Shown in pieces: positions 37,650-46,250 of a stretch of DNA of 64,000 bases. This DNA is from Pseudomonas brassicacearum (GTDB lineage: Bacteria > Pseudomonadota > Gammaproteobacteria > Pseudomonadales > Pseudomonadaceae): NCBI RefSeq assembly GCF_009601685.2, contig NZ_CP045701.2, positions 6,014,001 through 6,078,000 on the forward strand, written 5' to 3'. The notes under the pieces were generated by a model. That model was not told where the DNA came from, ran no database searches, and saw only the letters and a list, made by a program, of their open reading frames with translations. Numbering within the stretch: position 1 is the stretch's first letter; each line of letters begins with the position of its first letter. The translations under genes were made by a program, and so were the position numbers.

Positions 37650-38279
37650 ATGTCCAATCCCAGCATGACGCTGTTCCACAACCCCGCTTCGCCCTTCGTT
37701 CGCAAAGTCCTGGTGCTGCTGCACGAAACCGGCCAGCAAGACCGCGTGGCGTTGCAGCTCAGCCAGCTCTCGCCGGTCAAGCCAGACCGGGCGCTCATCG
37801 ATGACAACCCGTTGAGCAAGATCCCGGCCCTGCGCCTGGCCAACGGGACGGTGATCCACGACAGCCGCGTCATCCTCGACTACCTCGATCACCAGCACGT
37901 CGGCAACCCGCTGATCCCCCGGGACGGCGCGGCCCGCTGGCGGCGCCTGACCCTGGCCTCCCTGGCCGATGGAATCATGGATGCGGCTGTGATGATCCGC
38001 TACGAAACTGCGCTACGTCCTGTGGAAAAACACTGGGACCAATGGCTCGATGCGCAACGGGACAAGATTCGCCGGGCCCTGGGCATGCTCGAAGCCGAAG
38101 CGATTGCCGAACTGACCTGCCATTTCGACGTAGCCTCCATCAGCGTGGCCTGCGCCCTGGGCTACCTGGACCTGCGCCATCCGGACCTGGAATGGCGCAA
38201 GGCCAACCCGCAATTGGCAGCGTGGTTTGCCGAAGTGAGCTTGCGGCCGTCGATGCTCGAGACAGTGCCCAGGGTCTAG
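37650..38279 (+). CDS. Glutathione S-transferase family protein
   Basis: This 209-residue cytosolic protein has a thioredoxin-like N-terminal domain (MTLFHNPASPFVRKVLVLLHETGQ, with Ser/Pro at the glutathione site, and later TVIHDSRVILDYLD carrying the Asp-Ser pair that binds glutathione) and an all-helical C-terminal domain. GAGG lies 7 nt before the ATG at 37650. Substrate cannot be told. The 88-bp gap from the iron operon suggests a separate promoter. Confidence 0.88.
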   Translation: MSNPSMTLFHNPASPFVRKVLVLLHETGQQDRVALQLSQLSPVKPDRALIDDNPLSKIPALRLANGTVIHDSRVILDYLDHQHVGNPLIPRDGAARWRRLTLASLADGIMDAAVMIRYETALRPVEKHWDQWLDAQRDKIRRALGMLEAEAIAELTCHFDVASISVACALGYLDLRHPDLEWRKANPQLAAWFAEVSLRPSMLETVPRV

Positions 38280-38301
38280 CTTTGCGTTAGCTGTACCGGC
38301 C

Positions 38302-38412
38302 TCATCGCGGGCAAGCCTTGCTCCCACATGGACCACCGCTCAACCTGTGGGAGCAGGTTGGCTCCCACATGGACCCGCTCGACCTGTGGGAGCAAGGCTT
38401 GCCCGCGATGGC
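38302..38412. repeat. Three-unit REP array, family A
   Basis: A left unit (CATCGCGGGCAAGCCTTGCT) and a right unit (GAGCAAGGCTTGCCCGCGAT) frame a third, shorter hairpin with CTGTGGGAGCAGG / TTGGCTCCCACA at about 38344-38369. The motif CCCACATGGACC occurs twice, suggesting local duplication. Confidence 0.8.
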
Positions 38413-38502
38413 AGCGCACCGGATCCAAAGGAAACAACCCGGCAATCTGCATCACCAACACCTCCCGCACCCGCTGATCCTCCCGCAACCCCAACGACCG
38501 GC

Positions 38503-39876
38503 TCATTTCACCTCTCCCAGCTCAAAGCTCATCGCCACCGCCGGCTTCGCCCCAACCCCATACCAGTCCAACTTGCGGGTCAGCACCATGAACACGCCCA
38601 GCAGGCCGAACAGCAACAGCGAGCCCATCAACAGCGCGTAGTCCTCGGCGCTCAACAGGCCGTAGAGCAAACCGTACAAGCCCGCCAGCCCTGCCGAGAA
38701 TCCCAGGCCATGGCTGACGCTGCGCAGCACATGGCAGACATAGAAGCCGATCAGCAAGACACAGGCGCTGGCCGACACCAGGTACGCCAGGGTGAAGCCG
38801 ATGTGCTCCGACAGCGACAACAGCAGCAGATAAAAGAACGCCAGCGCCACACCCACCAGGGCGTACTGGACCGGATGCACCGCCAGGCTCTTGAGCACTT
38901 CGAAGAGGAAGAAGCCGGCGAAGGTCAGGGCGACAAACAGCAGCGCATATTTGATCGCCCGGTCGCTCTTGAGGTACTGGTCCACCGGGTCGATGAAGCT
39001 CACGCCGAAGGCCCGGCTGCGGAACGCGTCACAACCATCGCTCGGTTCGCAGGCTTGTAGTGTTTCCAGCAGGTTGGTGGAAAAAAACGACGTCTGCCAG
39101 TCGGCACTGAAACCCTGTTCATTGATCTCACGCTGGCTGGGCAGGTAGTTGCCGATGAAGCTGGGGTGTGGCCAGTCGGCCGACAGGTGCACCTTGGTGG
39201 ATTTGCCCACTGGCAGAATCTGGAACTCGCCAGTGCCTTGCAGGCGCAGGTCGAAACCGAAGGTCAGCTCAGGGCTGCCCTGGGCGGTGATCATCGGCAG
39301 CGGCACATGCACACCCTGCCCCAGCCAACCGAGCCGCGAGCCTGGCAGGAAGTCGACGGTCTGCTGGTTCAGCGTCAGGGTCAGCGTATTCTCGATGCCG
39401 CGAATATCGCTGATACCGACGCTCAGGTACGGTTCATCGAAGCGATAGTCGGCAAAGTCCTTGGCGGCGACACCGTAGCGCTCAGGCACCTTGAAGCGGC
39501 CATCGATCCGGTTATCGGCATGGAACAACCGCGCTTCGTAGATGCCCCGGGCACGGGTTTCGGTGCGGACCTGGCCGTCGAGTTCGAATTGCTCCGGCAA
39601 AAAATACAACTCGCCGGTTCGCTCGACGGTTTCCAGGAAACGCACACCGGTCTTCTCGTTGGTGTTCCAGACCTTCACGCTCTTGCGAAACGGCACCACG
39701 ATCATCGGCCCGATCAGTTGCTGGCTGTAGCTGGAGCTGCGGGCGATGTCCTGCAGCACACCGTCGCGCAACTCCTGGCGCTCATCGATGAGGCCGTTGA
39801 TCATCAACAGCGGGATCATCAGCAAGAGAATCAAGAGGGCGATCATGCCCAGTTTTATGGCGAGGCTGCGGTTCAT
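38503..39876 (-). CDS. creD: Inner membrane protein CreD
   Basis: This 457-residue protein has an N-terminal helix (about 8-28), a large periplasmic domain to about residue 315 and six or so C-terminal helices ending before KLDWYGV. It is the family member that follows creBC. In E. coli creD is the most strongly CreBC-activated gene; in pseudomonads CreD affects beta-lactam response and envelope traits. No cre-tag (TTCAC-N6-TTCAC) was found upstream. It is 365 bp from creC across a repeat-rich gap. Confidence 0.93.
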   Translation of the reverse strand: MNRSLAIKLGMIALLILLLMIPLLMINGLIDERQELRDGVLQDIARSSSYSQQLIGPMIVVPFRKSVKVWNTNEKTGVRFLETVERTGELYFLPEQFELDGQVRTETRARGIYEARLFHADNRIDGRFKVPERYGVAAKDFADYRFDEPYLSVGISDIRGIENTLTLTLNQQTVDFLPGSRLGWLGQGVHVPLPMITAQGSPELTFGFDLRLQGTGEFQILPVGKSTKVHLSADWPHPSFIGNYLPSQREINEQGFSADWQTSFFSTNLLETLQACEPSDGCDAFRSRAFGVSFIDPVDQYLKSDRAIKYALLFVALTFAGFFLFEVLKSLAVHPVQYALVGVALAFFYLLLLSLSEHIGFTLAYLVSASACVLLIGFYVCHVLRSVSHGLGFSAGLAGLYGLLYGLLSAEDYALLMGSLLLFGLLGVFMVLTRKLDWYGVGAKPAVAMSFELGEVK

Positions 39877-39987
39877 GTGGGGCTCTCCCTGTTCGAATGC
39901 GGGAGAGTCTGGAATGGCTGTGTGAGGGATTTATGGGGAGAATATGGAGATTGTGTGGAGACTGGAATCCGCCTGATCAATGAAACC

Positions 39988-40212
39988 TGTGGCGAGGGAG
40001 CTCGCTCCCGTTGCGCCCTGTAGGAGCTGGCGAAGCCTGCGATCTTTTGATCTTTTGATCTTTTGATCTTTCACTTGGAGATTCAAGTGTCTTTGAAAAG
40101 ATCGCAGCCTCGTTGCACTCGACAGCTCCTACGCAGCTCCTACGCAGTTCCTACGCAGCTCTTGCACAGTTTCTACAGGCGCAACCCAGCGGGAGCAAGC
40201 GCCTTCGCCACA
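39988..40212. repeat. Composite repeat: family-B REPIN nested in a family-A REPIN, with tandem repeats
   Basis: Outer family-A arms are TGTGGCGAGGGAGCTCGCTC (39988 onward) and GAGCAAGCGCCTTCGCCACA (to 40212). Inside lies a family-B pair beginning at 40019. Two tandem expansions are embedded: GATCTTTT repeated three and a half times (40041-40071) and CAGCTCCTACG repeated three times with one change (40123-40155). It fills the creC-creD gap. Confidence 0.8.
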
Positions 40213-40241
40213 ATAGGGTTCCAGACCGAGTAACGGGGTGT

Positions 40242-41660
40242 TCAGGGCAACCGCAGAACCACTTCCACCCCGCCCTCGACATTGCCAATACTGAACTGCC
40301 CTCCATGCAACTGCACCACCTCCTCCACGAAGTTGAGCCCCAGGCCGGTGCTCTTGCGGCCGCTGTCCGGGCGCGGCAGAGAATAGAAACGCTCGCTCAA
40401 GCGCGGCAGCGCGTAGTCGGGGATCGGCGCGGCCTGATTGAACAGGCGGATCTCGACACGCTTCCCACGGCGCTCAGCGCTGACCCGTAGCAGGCCGTTG
40501 ACGGGGGTAAAGTCCAGGGCGTTTTCCAGCAGATTGCCCAAGGCCTGGCGCAACAGGAACGGCTCTCCGGTCAACGTCAGGTCAGCAGCGATGCGCTGTT
40601 CGATCCTCAATTGCCGACTTTCAATCCAGCCGCCGCGGGCCTCCAGCAGCTCGTCCATCAACGCCGCCAGCGGCACCGCGACTTCTTCCTCCAGTCCCTG
40701 GCGCTGCTCGATCTGGGCCAGGTTGAGCAAGCGTTCGATCAACTGCTGCATGCGCGCACTTTCGTTGTCGATGTTGCTGACAAAGCGCTGATGCTGGGCG
40801 GCGGGCATGTCGCTTTGCAGCAGTTCGGCGGCGCCGCGAATCGCCGCCAGCGGGCTCTTGAGTTCGTGGGTCAACGTGTGCACGTAACGCTCGACGTAAG
40901 CCTTGCCTTCCAACTGAGTGCGCATGTGTTCCACCGCGCCCGCCAGTTGCTCGAACTCGCCGCCGCGATAATGCGGCACCTCCACCCGCCGCCCCTGGCT
41001 GACCGCCTGGGCATAGGCCGTCAACCGGCGCAATGCCGCGCTCAGCCACCACGACAGCAAGCCCCCCAGCAACAGGCCCAGGCCGATCAACCCGGCGCCA
41101 TAGGCCAACAGCCGCCGCTCGGTGCGATCGACATAAGGCTGCAATGAACTGTTGGGCTTGGCGACGGTGACGACCCCGATGATGTGGCCGTTGTCGCGGA
41201 TCGGCGCGCCGACGTGCATCACCGAAGACGTCGGATCATCCGGATCGCTGCGGCTCGAACGGGCGCCGTAGTGGCCGCGCAAGGTCAGGTAGACGTCGTT
41301 CCAGCGCGAATAATCCTGCCCCACCGCCACACCACTGGAATCGAGCACCACGATGCCATTGGCATCGGTGACGTAAATGCGGTGGCTGACCTGGTTTTTC
41401 GGCAAGCCCCAGATCGTGGCCGCCGGCTGACGCTCGCCATAGGCCTTGAGCAGCTGCGGCCAGCGATTCTGATTGAGGGTGCCGGCCTTGAAATCGTCCC
41501 GCAGGATCTCGGCCATCAGGTTGGCCGTGTCCACCAGGGTTTCTTCGGTGGACTGACGCACGCCGGGGCGGATTTCCTCCATGACCGTGTTGAGCACGAA
41601 ATAACCGGTCAAGGCGATGAACAGCACATACACCAGGAAAATCCGGATCCCCAGCGACAT
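40242..41660 (-). CDS. creC: Sensor histidine kinase CreC
   Basis: This 472-residue membrane kinase has two helices (about 8-26 and 184-206) enclosing a periplasmic sensor domain, a HAMP region, the dimerisation His265 in HTLTHELKSP, and the ATP-binding boxes NLLENALDF and GRKSTGLGLNFV. It phosphorylates CreB in response to metabolic or cell-wall signals. Start and creB stop share one base (TGATG), so the two are coupled. Confidence 0.94.
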   Translation of the reverse strand: MSLGIRIFLVYVLFIALTGYFVLNTVMEEIRPGVRQSTEETLVDTANLMAEILRDDFKAGTLNQNRWPQLLKAYGERQPAATIWGLPKNQVSHRIYVTDANGIVVLDSSGVAVGQDYSRWNDVYLTLRGHYGARSSRSDPDDPTSSVMHVGAPIRDNGHIIGVVTVAKPNSSLQPYVDRTERRLLAYGAGLIGLGLLLGGLLSWWLSAALRRLTAYAQAVSQGRRVEVPHYRGGEFEQLAGAVEHMRTQLEGKAYVERYVHTLTHELKSPLAAIRGAAELLQSDMPAAQHQRFVSNIDNESARMQQLIERLLNLAQIEQRQGLEEEVAVPLAALMDELLEARGGWIESRQLRIEQRIAADLTLTGEPFLLRQALGNLLENALDFTPVNGLLRVSAERRGKRVEIRLFNQAAPIPDYALPRLSERFYSLPRPDSGRKSTGLGLNFVEEVVQLHGGQFSIGNVEGGVEVVLRLP

Positions 41661-42340
41661 CAGCTGTGCCCCGGGCTGTAGCTATAGCCCAGGCCCCGAT
41701 GCGTCTGGATCGGCTCGGCCTCGGCCCGGACCAGGCGCAGCTTGGCGCGCACGCTCTTAATGTGGCTGTCGATGCTGCGCTCGTAGCCGGCATCGCTGGG
41801 CACCCCCAGGGCATCGAGCAACTGTTCGCGGCTGAAGACCCGTTCGGGTTGCTCCAGCAGGCAATTGAGCAGGCGGAATTCGTGGCGGGTGAGGTTCAGC
41901 GGTTTGCCGCGATAGTTGATCTGCACACGCTCGGCATCGACCTGAAACAGCGCCATGCCCGGCTCCACCAACGGCCTCGGTGCCACGCGCTTGAGAATCG
42001 CCCGGACCCTGGCCGCCACCTCGCGGGGGCTGAAGGGTTTGACCACGTAATCGTCGGCACCGATCTCCAGACCCACCACCCGGTCTATCTCGCCATCCCG
42101 TGCTGTCAGAAAGATGACCGGAACGTCGCTGAAACGTCTGAGATTTTTACATGTCTCGAATCCGCTGATATCCGGCAGCCCCACATCGAGGATGATCAGG
42201 TCCGCCGGGGTGCTTTTCTGGTGCTCGAGGGCCGCCGCGCCAAGGCTCAGCCACGTGGTGTCGAAACCCTCCCCTTGCAGGGCAAACACCAGCGTATCGG
42301 CGATGGCGGCTTCGTCTTCGACAATCAGGATATGAGGCAT
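41660..42340 (-). CDS. creB: Response regulator CreB
   Basis: This 226-residue OmpR/PhoB-type regulator has a receiver domain (phospho-acceptor Asp52 in LIILDVGLPD) and a winged-helix output domain (NLTRHEFRLLNCLLEQPERVFSREQLLDAL). I chose the start at 42340 (MPHILIVEDE); the upstream in-frame 20 residues look non-coding. A same-strand gene ends 69 bp upstream, so creB could share its transcript. Confidence 0.94.
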   Translation of the reverse strand: MPHILIVEDEAAIADTLVFALQGEGFDTTWLSLGAAALEHQKSTPADLIILDVGLPDISGFETCKNLRRFSDVPVIFLTARDGEIDRVVGLEIGADDYVVKPFSPREVAARVRAILKRVAPRPLVEPGMALFQVDAERVQINYRGKPLNLTRHEFRLLNCLLEQPERVFSREQLLDALGVPSDAGYERSIDSHIKSVRAKLRLVRAEAEPIQTHRGLGYSYSPGHS

Positions 42341-42409
42341 GGCTTGCGAGCCTGGCAGTAAAGTTGCCGGAACGGTGCCGCAAGCCTTGGGGTGAGTCAA
42401 TCAGGGAAA

Positions 42410-42916
42410 TCAGCAGTCAGGCTTATCCGCCGTAAACCGCCGCGCCGGGTTCACTGCCGCGCCGAATTCACGTAACGCCTTGGCGCCAATCAGCAGCGGG
42501 TAATTGAAACTGCTGCGGTCCGTCAGGTTGACCTCGACCGTGCGCCTGACGTTACCCAGGCACAACTCCAGATCGACCACCGGACGCTTGGTGGGCGCGA
42601 TCTTTTCATCGTCGTCTTCATCCTCCTCGGAGCGGGTCTTGATCTTGCTGATGCGCGCAATCTTGTGTTCGTAGACCTTGTTGCTCGCATCCTTGGTCGC
42701 CAGACGGAAGCGCACCCAATCATCGCCGTCGCGGGTGAAGGTTTCGATGTCCTTGGCCGACAGCGAGGCGGTCAGGGCGCCGGTGTCCATCTTGGCCTTG
42801 AGCACCTCACCGCCGATTTCCGGCAGCGCGATGTATTCGTAGCGCCCGTACAGGGTCGGCTCGGCGGCCAACACTGGAAGGGCCACCAGGGAAAGCAGGG
42901 CGAGAAAGGATTTCAT
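42410..42916 (-). CDS. Exported retropepsin-like aspartic protease family protein
   Basis: This 168-residue protein has a signal peptide (MKSFLALLSLVALPVLA) and a retropepsin-like fold of the kind once called ATP-dependent zinc protease (PF05618). The aspartic motif is KMDTGALTASLSA. An acidic run (RSEEDEDDDEK) lies in a loop. The late motif YPLLIGAKALREF is typical. It should act in the periplasm; substrates are unknown. It precedes creBCD on the same strand and may be co-transcribed. Confidence 0.85.
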   Translation of the reverse strand: MKSFLALLSLVALPVLAAEPTLYGRYEYIALPEIGGEVLKAKMDTGALTASLSAKDIETFTRDGDDWVRFRLATKDASNKVYEHKIARISKIKTRSEEDEDDDEKIAPTKRPVVDLELCLGNVRRTVEVNLTDRSSFNYPLLIGAKALREFGAAVNPARRFTADKPDC

Positions 42917-43254
42917 GCAATAGGGCTTCCTATGTGGGTGGTTTTTTAGACCGTGGCTGATGAATTCGTTCGGTTGAACACGCCTGTGGCCTGCTCGGAC
43001 CTGTAGAAGCTGTCGAGTGACACGAGGCTGCGATCTTTCCCCAGCCACTTGAGTCTCAAGCGAAAGATCAAAAGATCGTCCGAACGCGGCCCGAGCCTTC
43101 GTCAGCTCCTACAGAGCCCTGCAGGAGCAAACTGTGGCCCACAAAAACCGACCCAGTTTAGCCAGGCCAAAGTGAAACTTTCGTTCCAGCCGATTTGGCC
43201 TGCTGCCCGAAGCTTGCTTATCATGGCCCGCCCATCTGTTTGCAAGAGTCATCT
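42917..43254. other. 338-bp divergent gap with family-B REPIN
   Basis: This gap separates the exported protease gene and the acyltransferase gene, which diverge. A family-B REPIN (43002-43115) takes the middle third. The right part (43130-43254) must hold the acyltransferase promoter. No operator was recognised. Confidence 0.6.
43002..43115. repeat. REPIN, family B (degenerate)
   Basis: TGTAGAAGCTGTCGAGTGAC and CCTTCGTCAGCTCCTACAG are the arms. The inner AAAGATC units are present, but the right arm has changed (CGTCCGAACGCGGCC in place of the usual GCAGCCTCG), so this copy is decaying. Confidence 0.65.
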
Positions 43255-44142
43255 ATGCGCCGCCTGCTCACCGGCTGTTTCGTCACGCTGCTGTTGTTGC
43301 TCAATACCCTGGTGCTGTTCGGACCGTTGATGGTGTTCGCGGTACTCAAACTGGTCCTGCCCGGGCGTTTTCGCGACTACGCCTCATGGGCGGTGATGTG
43401 GATCGCCGAAACCTGGGCCGAGATCGACAAGCTGATCTTTGCCCTGTGCATCCCCACCCGCTGGGACATCCGTGGCGGCGCCGACCTGCGCGGCGACACG
43501 TCTTATCTGGTAATCAGCAATCACCAATCCTGGGTAGACATCCCCGCCCTCATCCAGACCCTCAACCGGCGCACACCGTTCTTCAAATTCTTCCTCAAGA
43601 AAGAGCTGATCTGGGTGCCGTTCCTGGGCTTGGCCTGGTGGGCACTGGACTACCCGTTCATGAAGCGCTACACCAAGGCTTTCCTGGCAAAGAACCCGGA
43701 ACTGGCCGGCAAGGACCTGGAAATCACCAAGGCCGCCTGCGAGCTGTTCAAGCGCCAACCGGTCACCGTGGTCAACTACCTCGAAGGCACCCGCTTCACC
43801 GCCACCAAAAGCCAACAACAGCAATCGCCCTTCACCCACCTGCTCAAGCCCAAGGCCGGCGGCGTGGCGTTCGTGCTGGCGGCCATGGGCGAACAGCTGG
43901 ACGCGGTGCTGGACGTGACGGTGGTGTACCCGCAGGCACGCATTCCCGGTTTTTGGGATTTGATCAGCGGCGCGGTGCCCAGGGTCATCATCGACATCCA
44001 GACCCGCGAACTGGACCCGGCACTGTGGCAGGGCGACTACGAAAACGACCCGGTGTTCCGCCAGTACGTGCAGGACTGGGTCAACCGGCTCTGGACTGAA
44101 AAGGATCGGCGCATCGCGGCTTTACGCAACAAGGGGAGCTGA
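43255..44142 (+). CDS. YihG-type 1-acylglycerol-phosphate acyltransferase
   Basis: This 295-residue membrane protein begins with a hydrophobic segment (about 8-35) and has the acyltransferase boxes NHQSWVD (HX4D) near residue 87 and YLEGTRF. It fits the YihG/PlsC-like group that acylates lysophosphatidic acid. Its stop codon directly abuts the stop of the convergent DUF2780 gene (TGA then TCA), with no room for a terminator between. Confidence 0.88.
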   Translation: MRRLLTGCFVTLLLLLNTLVLFGPLMVFAVLKLVLPGRFRDYASWAVMWIAETWAEIDKLIFALCIPTRWDIRGGADLRGDTSYLVISNHQSWVDIPALIQTLNRRTPFFKFFLKKELIWVPFLGLAWWALDYPFMKRYTKAFLAKNPELAGKDLEITKAACELFKRQPVTVVNYLEGTRFTATKSQQQQSPFTHLLKPKAGGVAFVLAAMGEQLDAVLDVTVVYPQARIPGFWDLISGAVPRVIIDIQTRELDPALWQGDYENDPVFRQYVQDWVNRLWTEKDRRIAALRNKGS

Positions 44143-44715
44143 TCAGGCTCCGGCTCCCCAAATACCCCCCAGGTTCTGCAGCAACGAACCCGCCACCCCC
44201 TGTTGGCCGAGGTACTGCAAGATGATCGGGGCAAACTGGCCGATCATGCCGCTGTCCATGCCCAACGCACTGAAGGCATTGTTCAGGTCATCGGTGTCCT
44301 TGACGTTACCCAGCAACCCGTCGAGCAGTGCGTTTTTGTCCGACCCGCCCCCGAGCAAACCGCCCAGGCCATTGAGCCCGCCGATGGCGCTGTTCCCGGC
44401 GATCTGATCCAGGCCCGGCACACTTTTGCTCAACTCGGAGAACTGCGGCTCGCTGAGTCGGTTCTTCGCCAGCCCCAGCATCGCACCGGCACCGCCGATG
44501 GCCTGTTCCGGCGTGATCTTGAGTTCCGATCCCAGCGTGTTGAGCAACCCGGCGGCTTTCGGCGCGGCGGCCACAACGCCCTCGCCCTGCTCGCCTTGGT
44601 TGCCCTGCATGGCCGACACCACATTGGCCGCATCATTGAGGCTGAACTGCGCGAAGGCTGGGCTGGCAGCCAGCGTCAACAGGCAAGACAGAGCAAAACC
44701 GCGTGAAACCTTCAT
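44143..44715 (-). CDS. DUF2780 (VcgC/VcgE-like) exported protein
   Basis: This 190-residue protein has a signal peptide (MKVSRGFALSCLLTLAASPAFA, cleavage after AFA). The mature part is rich in Gly, Asn and Leu, with ITPEQAIGGAGAMLGLAKNRLSEPQFSEL and GLLGGGSDKNALLDGLL, typical of DUF2780. Function is unknown. The start at 44715 has GAGGA upstream. The gene converges on the acyltransferase with no spacing. Confidence 0.85.
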   Translation of the reverse strand: MKVSRGFALSCLLTLAASPAFAQFSLNDAANVVSAMQGNQGEQGEGVVAAAPKAAGLLNTLGSELKITPEQAIGGAGAMLGLAKNRLSEPQFSELSKSVPGLDQIAGNSAIGGLNGLGGLLGGGSDKNALLDGLLGNVKDTDDLNNAFSALGMDSGMIGQFAPIILQYLGQQGVAGSLLQNLGGIWGAGA

Positions 44716-45017
44716 CCTGGAGATCCTCTTGAGCATGAAAAAGCCGCCCATGAAGAGCGGCGTGAAGCGTGCGTTGGACTGGCGTGGACGGAGATTGTTC
44801 CTACATGTATTACATAAATGGCCGATAGCCATTACAGAAAAATCTTTCAAGGCCGTCAGAAACATCCGATTCAAGGAAAACTGCACTTTTTTATATAGCT
44901 AAAAGTTACCAAATATCCATATACAGTTCTGAATTGACATAAATAACTGTCAACATTGACAGTGGCCCGCCCGACCAAAGTCATGAAATCGTCGAACTGA
45001 GCCTTGGAGGTTGGTAA
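44716..45017. other. AT-rich 302-bp divergent gap
   Basis: This is one of the most AT-rich stretches of the window (for example TTTTTTATATAGC near 44890). It separates two exported-protein genes that diverge. It holds a palindrome at 44946-44963 near the right gene. No RNA gene was identified. Confidence 0.55.
44946..44963. promoter_or_regulatory. Palindromic operator, copy 1
   Basis: ACTGTCA-ACAT-TGACAGT is a perfect 7-bp inverted repeat around a 4-bp centre. It ends 54 bp before the ATG of the small secreted protein. The 16-bp core CTGTCAACATTGACAG recurs with two centre changes at 45793-45808. Confidence 0.6.
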
Positions 45018-45440
45018 ATGAAAAAAATACTGGCTGGAGGCGCGGCATTATTTTTGCTGCTCATTGGCCACGCCCATGCCGGTGAAATAACGTGCCCTGC
45101 CGTCACTGACATCCATAGAAACATTGAATCGGTGGAAGATGTTTTCTTCGTCGATGTACAGGACGGTCACGAATGGGAAAGCGAAAGCCTGGTGGACGTG
45201 GTCAACCCGACCTCGTTGCGATTCGAAGGTGCCGAGTACGTTATCCATGAGGCCGACGAGGACCAACAGGCAGCCACAACGGCGACCATCACGTGCCGGT
45301 ACGGGGATATCAATCTGAATCTGGAGTATCAGCAGATCCTGGAACCGGCATTTTCAGGATGGGCGAATAGTCGCTGTGACAGCCCGGACATCAGAATGTG
45401 CAGGTTAATGGACAGCGACTACTTCAACCTGACTTTCTGA
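45018..45440 (+). CDS. Small secreted cysteine-containing protein, possibly DUF3757
   Basis: This 140-residue protein has a clear signal peptide (MKKILAGGAALFLLLIGHAHA). The mature part begins GEITCPAVTDI and has four cysteines (C in TCPAV, ITCRY, SRCDS and RMCRL), which could form two disulphides in the periplasm or outside. The CP-x-I start resembles DUF3757 proteins of pseudomonads, but this is a weak match. GGAGG lies before the ATG. Codon use is less GC-biased than in its neighbours. Confidence 0.75.
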   Translation: MKKILAGGAALFLLLIGHAHAGEITCPAVTDIHRNIESVEDVFFVDVQDGHEWESESLVDVVNPTSLRFEGAEYVIHEADEDQQAATTATITCRYGDINLNLEYQQILEPAFSGWANSRCDSPDIRMCRLMDSDYFNLTF

Positions 45441-45920
45441 TCGGCAATGGCAACCGCGTCACTGTTCCTGCACAACGTCTCAAGGCGTCCTGCCATCACC
45501 TGCTCCGTTACCGTACAGTGCGGCCTCCTCGCCGACGATGATCAGCCTGGCGTTCAGCTTCCTGGCCCTGACCTGGGCACAAAATGATTGCCGCGACCCG
45601 AACACCCAGGGTGTTCTGCCCGCAGTTCTGCGAGCGGGTCAGGATGGCAGTCGCTCGCGATTAACCGTAGCGAGCGTGGGTTCTGCAGGAACTGGCGAAG
45701 CCTGCGATCTGTTGACCTTTCGCTTGCATGACAGCTGCGCCAGTCATCCAACTATCAACGCAAAATCCGTTATTTCTTCTCGGTATTGCCTACTGTCAAC
45801 TCTGACAGTAGGCAACTGGATATGGCGATTCTAATCTCCAGCCGAGACAGCGAAAAACAAGGCTCTGGGCAAACTACAGTCCCTGTGCCTTTCTTCATTC
45901 GGGCAAGCAGGACAATAAAA
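45441..45920. other. 480-bp gap before the cold-shock gene
   Basis: The gap holds a degenerate family-B half-unit (GGAACTGGCGAAGCCTGCGA, near 45687-45706), the palindrome copy 2 (45786-45815) and about 105 bp of leader. A 98-codon open frame at 45538-45834 has no ribosome site and crosses the repeat; I do not regard it as a gene. Confidence 0.6.
45786..45815. promoter_or_regulatory. Palindromic operator, copy 2, upstream of the cold-shock gene
   Basis: TTGCCTACTGTCA-ACTC-TGACAGTAGGCAA is a perfect 13-bp inverted repeat. Its core CTGTCAACTCTGACAG matches copy 1 in 14 of 16 bases. It ends 105 bp before the ATG. It could also fold as an RNA hairpin in the leader. Confidence 0.6.
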
Positions 45921-46133
45921 ATGAACGACCGAATCAAAGGAACCGTTAAATGGTTTAACGATGCAAAAGGCTATGGTTTCATCACCTGCGGCAACGACGG
46001 CGAGGAACTGTTCGTTCATTATTCGGCGATAGCAGGTGAAGGTTATAAAACGTTAAAACAGAAGCAAATGGTCTCCTTCGAAATCGAGAAGGGGGATAAA
46101 GGCATGCAAGCCACGAGGGTGACGCCGGAATAA
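45921..46133 (+). CDS. Cold-shock protein, CspA family
   Basis: This 70-residue single OB-fold nucleic-acid-binding protein has RNP1 KGYGFI and RNP2 LFVHYS, with the aromatic set [10 protein letters not shown]. It binds single-stranded RNA/DNA and prevents secondary structure. The start at 45921 has AGGA 9 nt upstream. An upstream in-frame extension passes through the palindrome and is not coding. Confidence 0.93.
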   Translation: MNDRIKGTVKWFNDAKGYGFITCGNDGEELFVHYSAIAGEGYKTLKQKQMVSFEIEKGDKGMQATRVTPE

Positions 46134-46202
46134 CGTTCGGTCCGAGCTACCACGATCAGCGTGTGGCGCAACAACAGGGCCAGGGCAACGTTTTCGAAAC
46201 AT

Positions 46203-46230
46203 AAAAAAGGGCGACATCACTGTCGCCCTT
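46203..46230 (-). terminator. Terminator after fdhA
   Basis: A 10-bp stem, AAGGGCGACA / TGTCGCCCTT (46207-46230), with a 4-nt loop ends in six T residues on the minus strand. It begins 20 bp after the fdhA stop. It lies about 75 bp after the plus-strand cold-shock gene and may also serve it, less well. Confidence 0.9.
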
Positions 46231-46250
46231 CTCCCGTCTTGCTTCCAACC

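Noticed and set aside
39877..39987. Search for a CreB tag (TTCAC-N6-TTCAC) upstream of creD
   Set aside because: Only TTCAC followed by an off-register TTCAA was seen, inside the repeat. It does not meet the consensus.
45538..45834. A 98-codon plus-strand frame before the cold-shock gene
   Set aside because: No ribosome site, crosses a decayed repeat and the palindrome, and has no resemblance to a known family.
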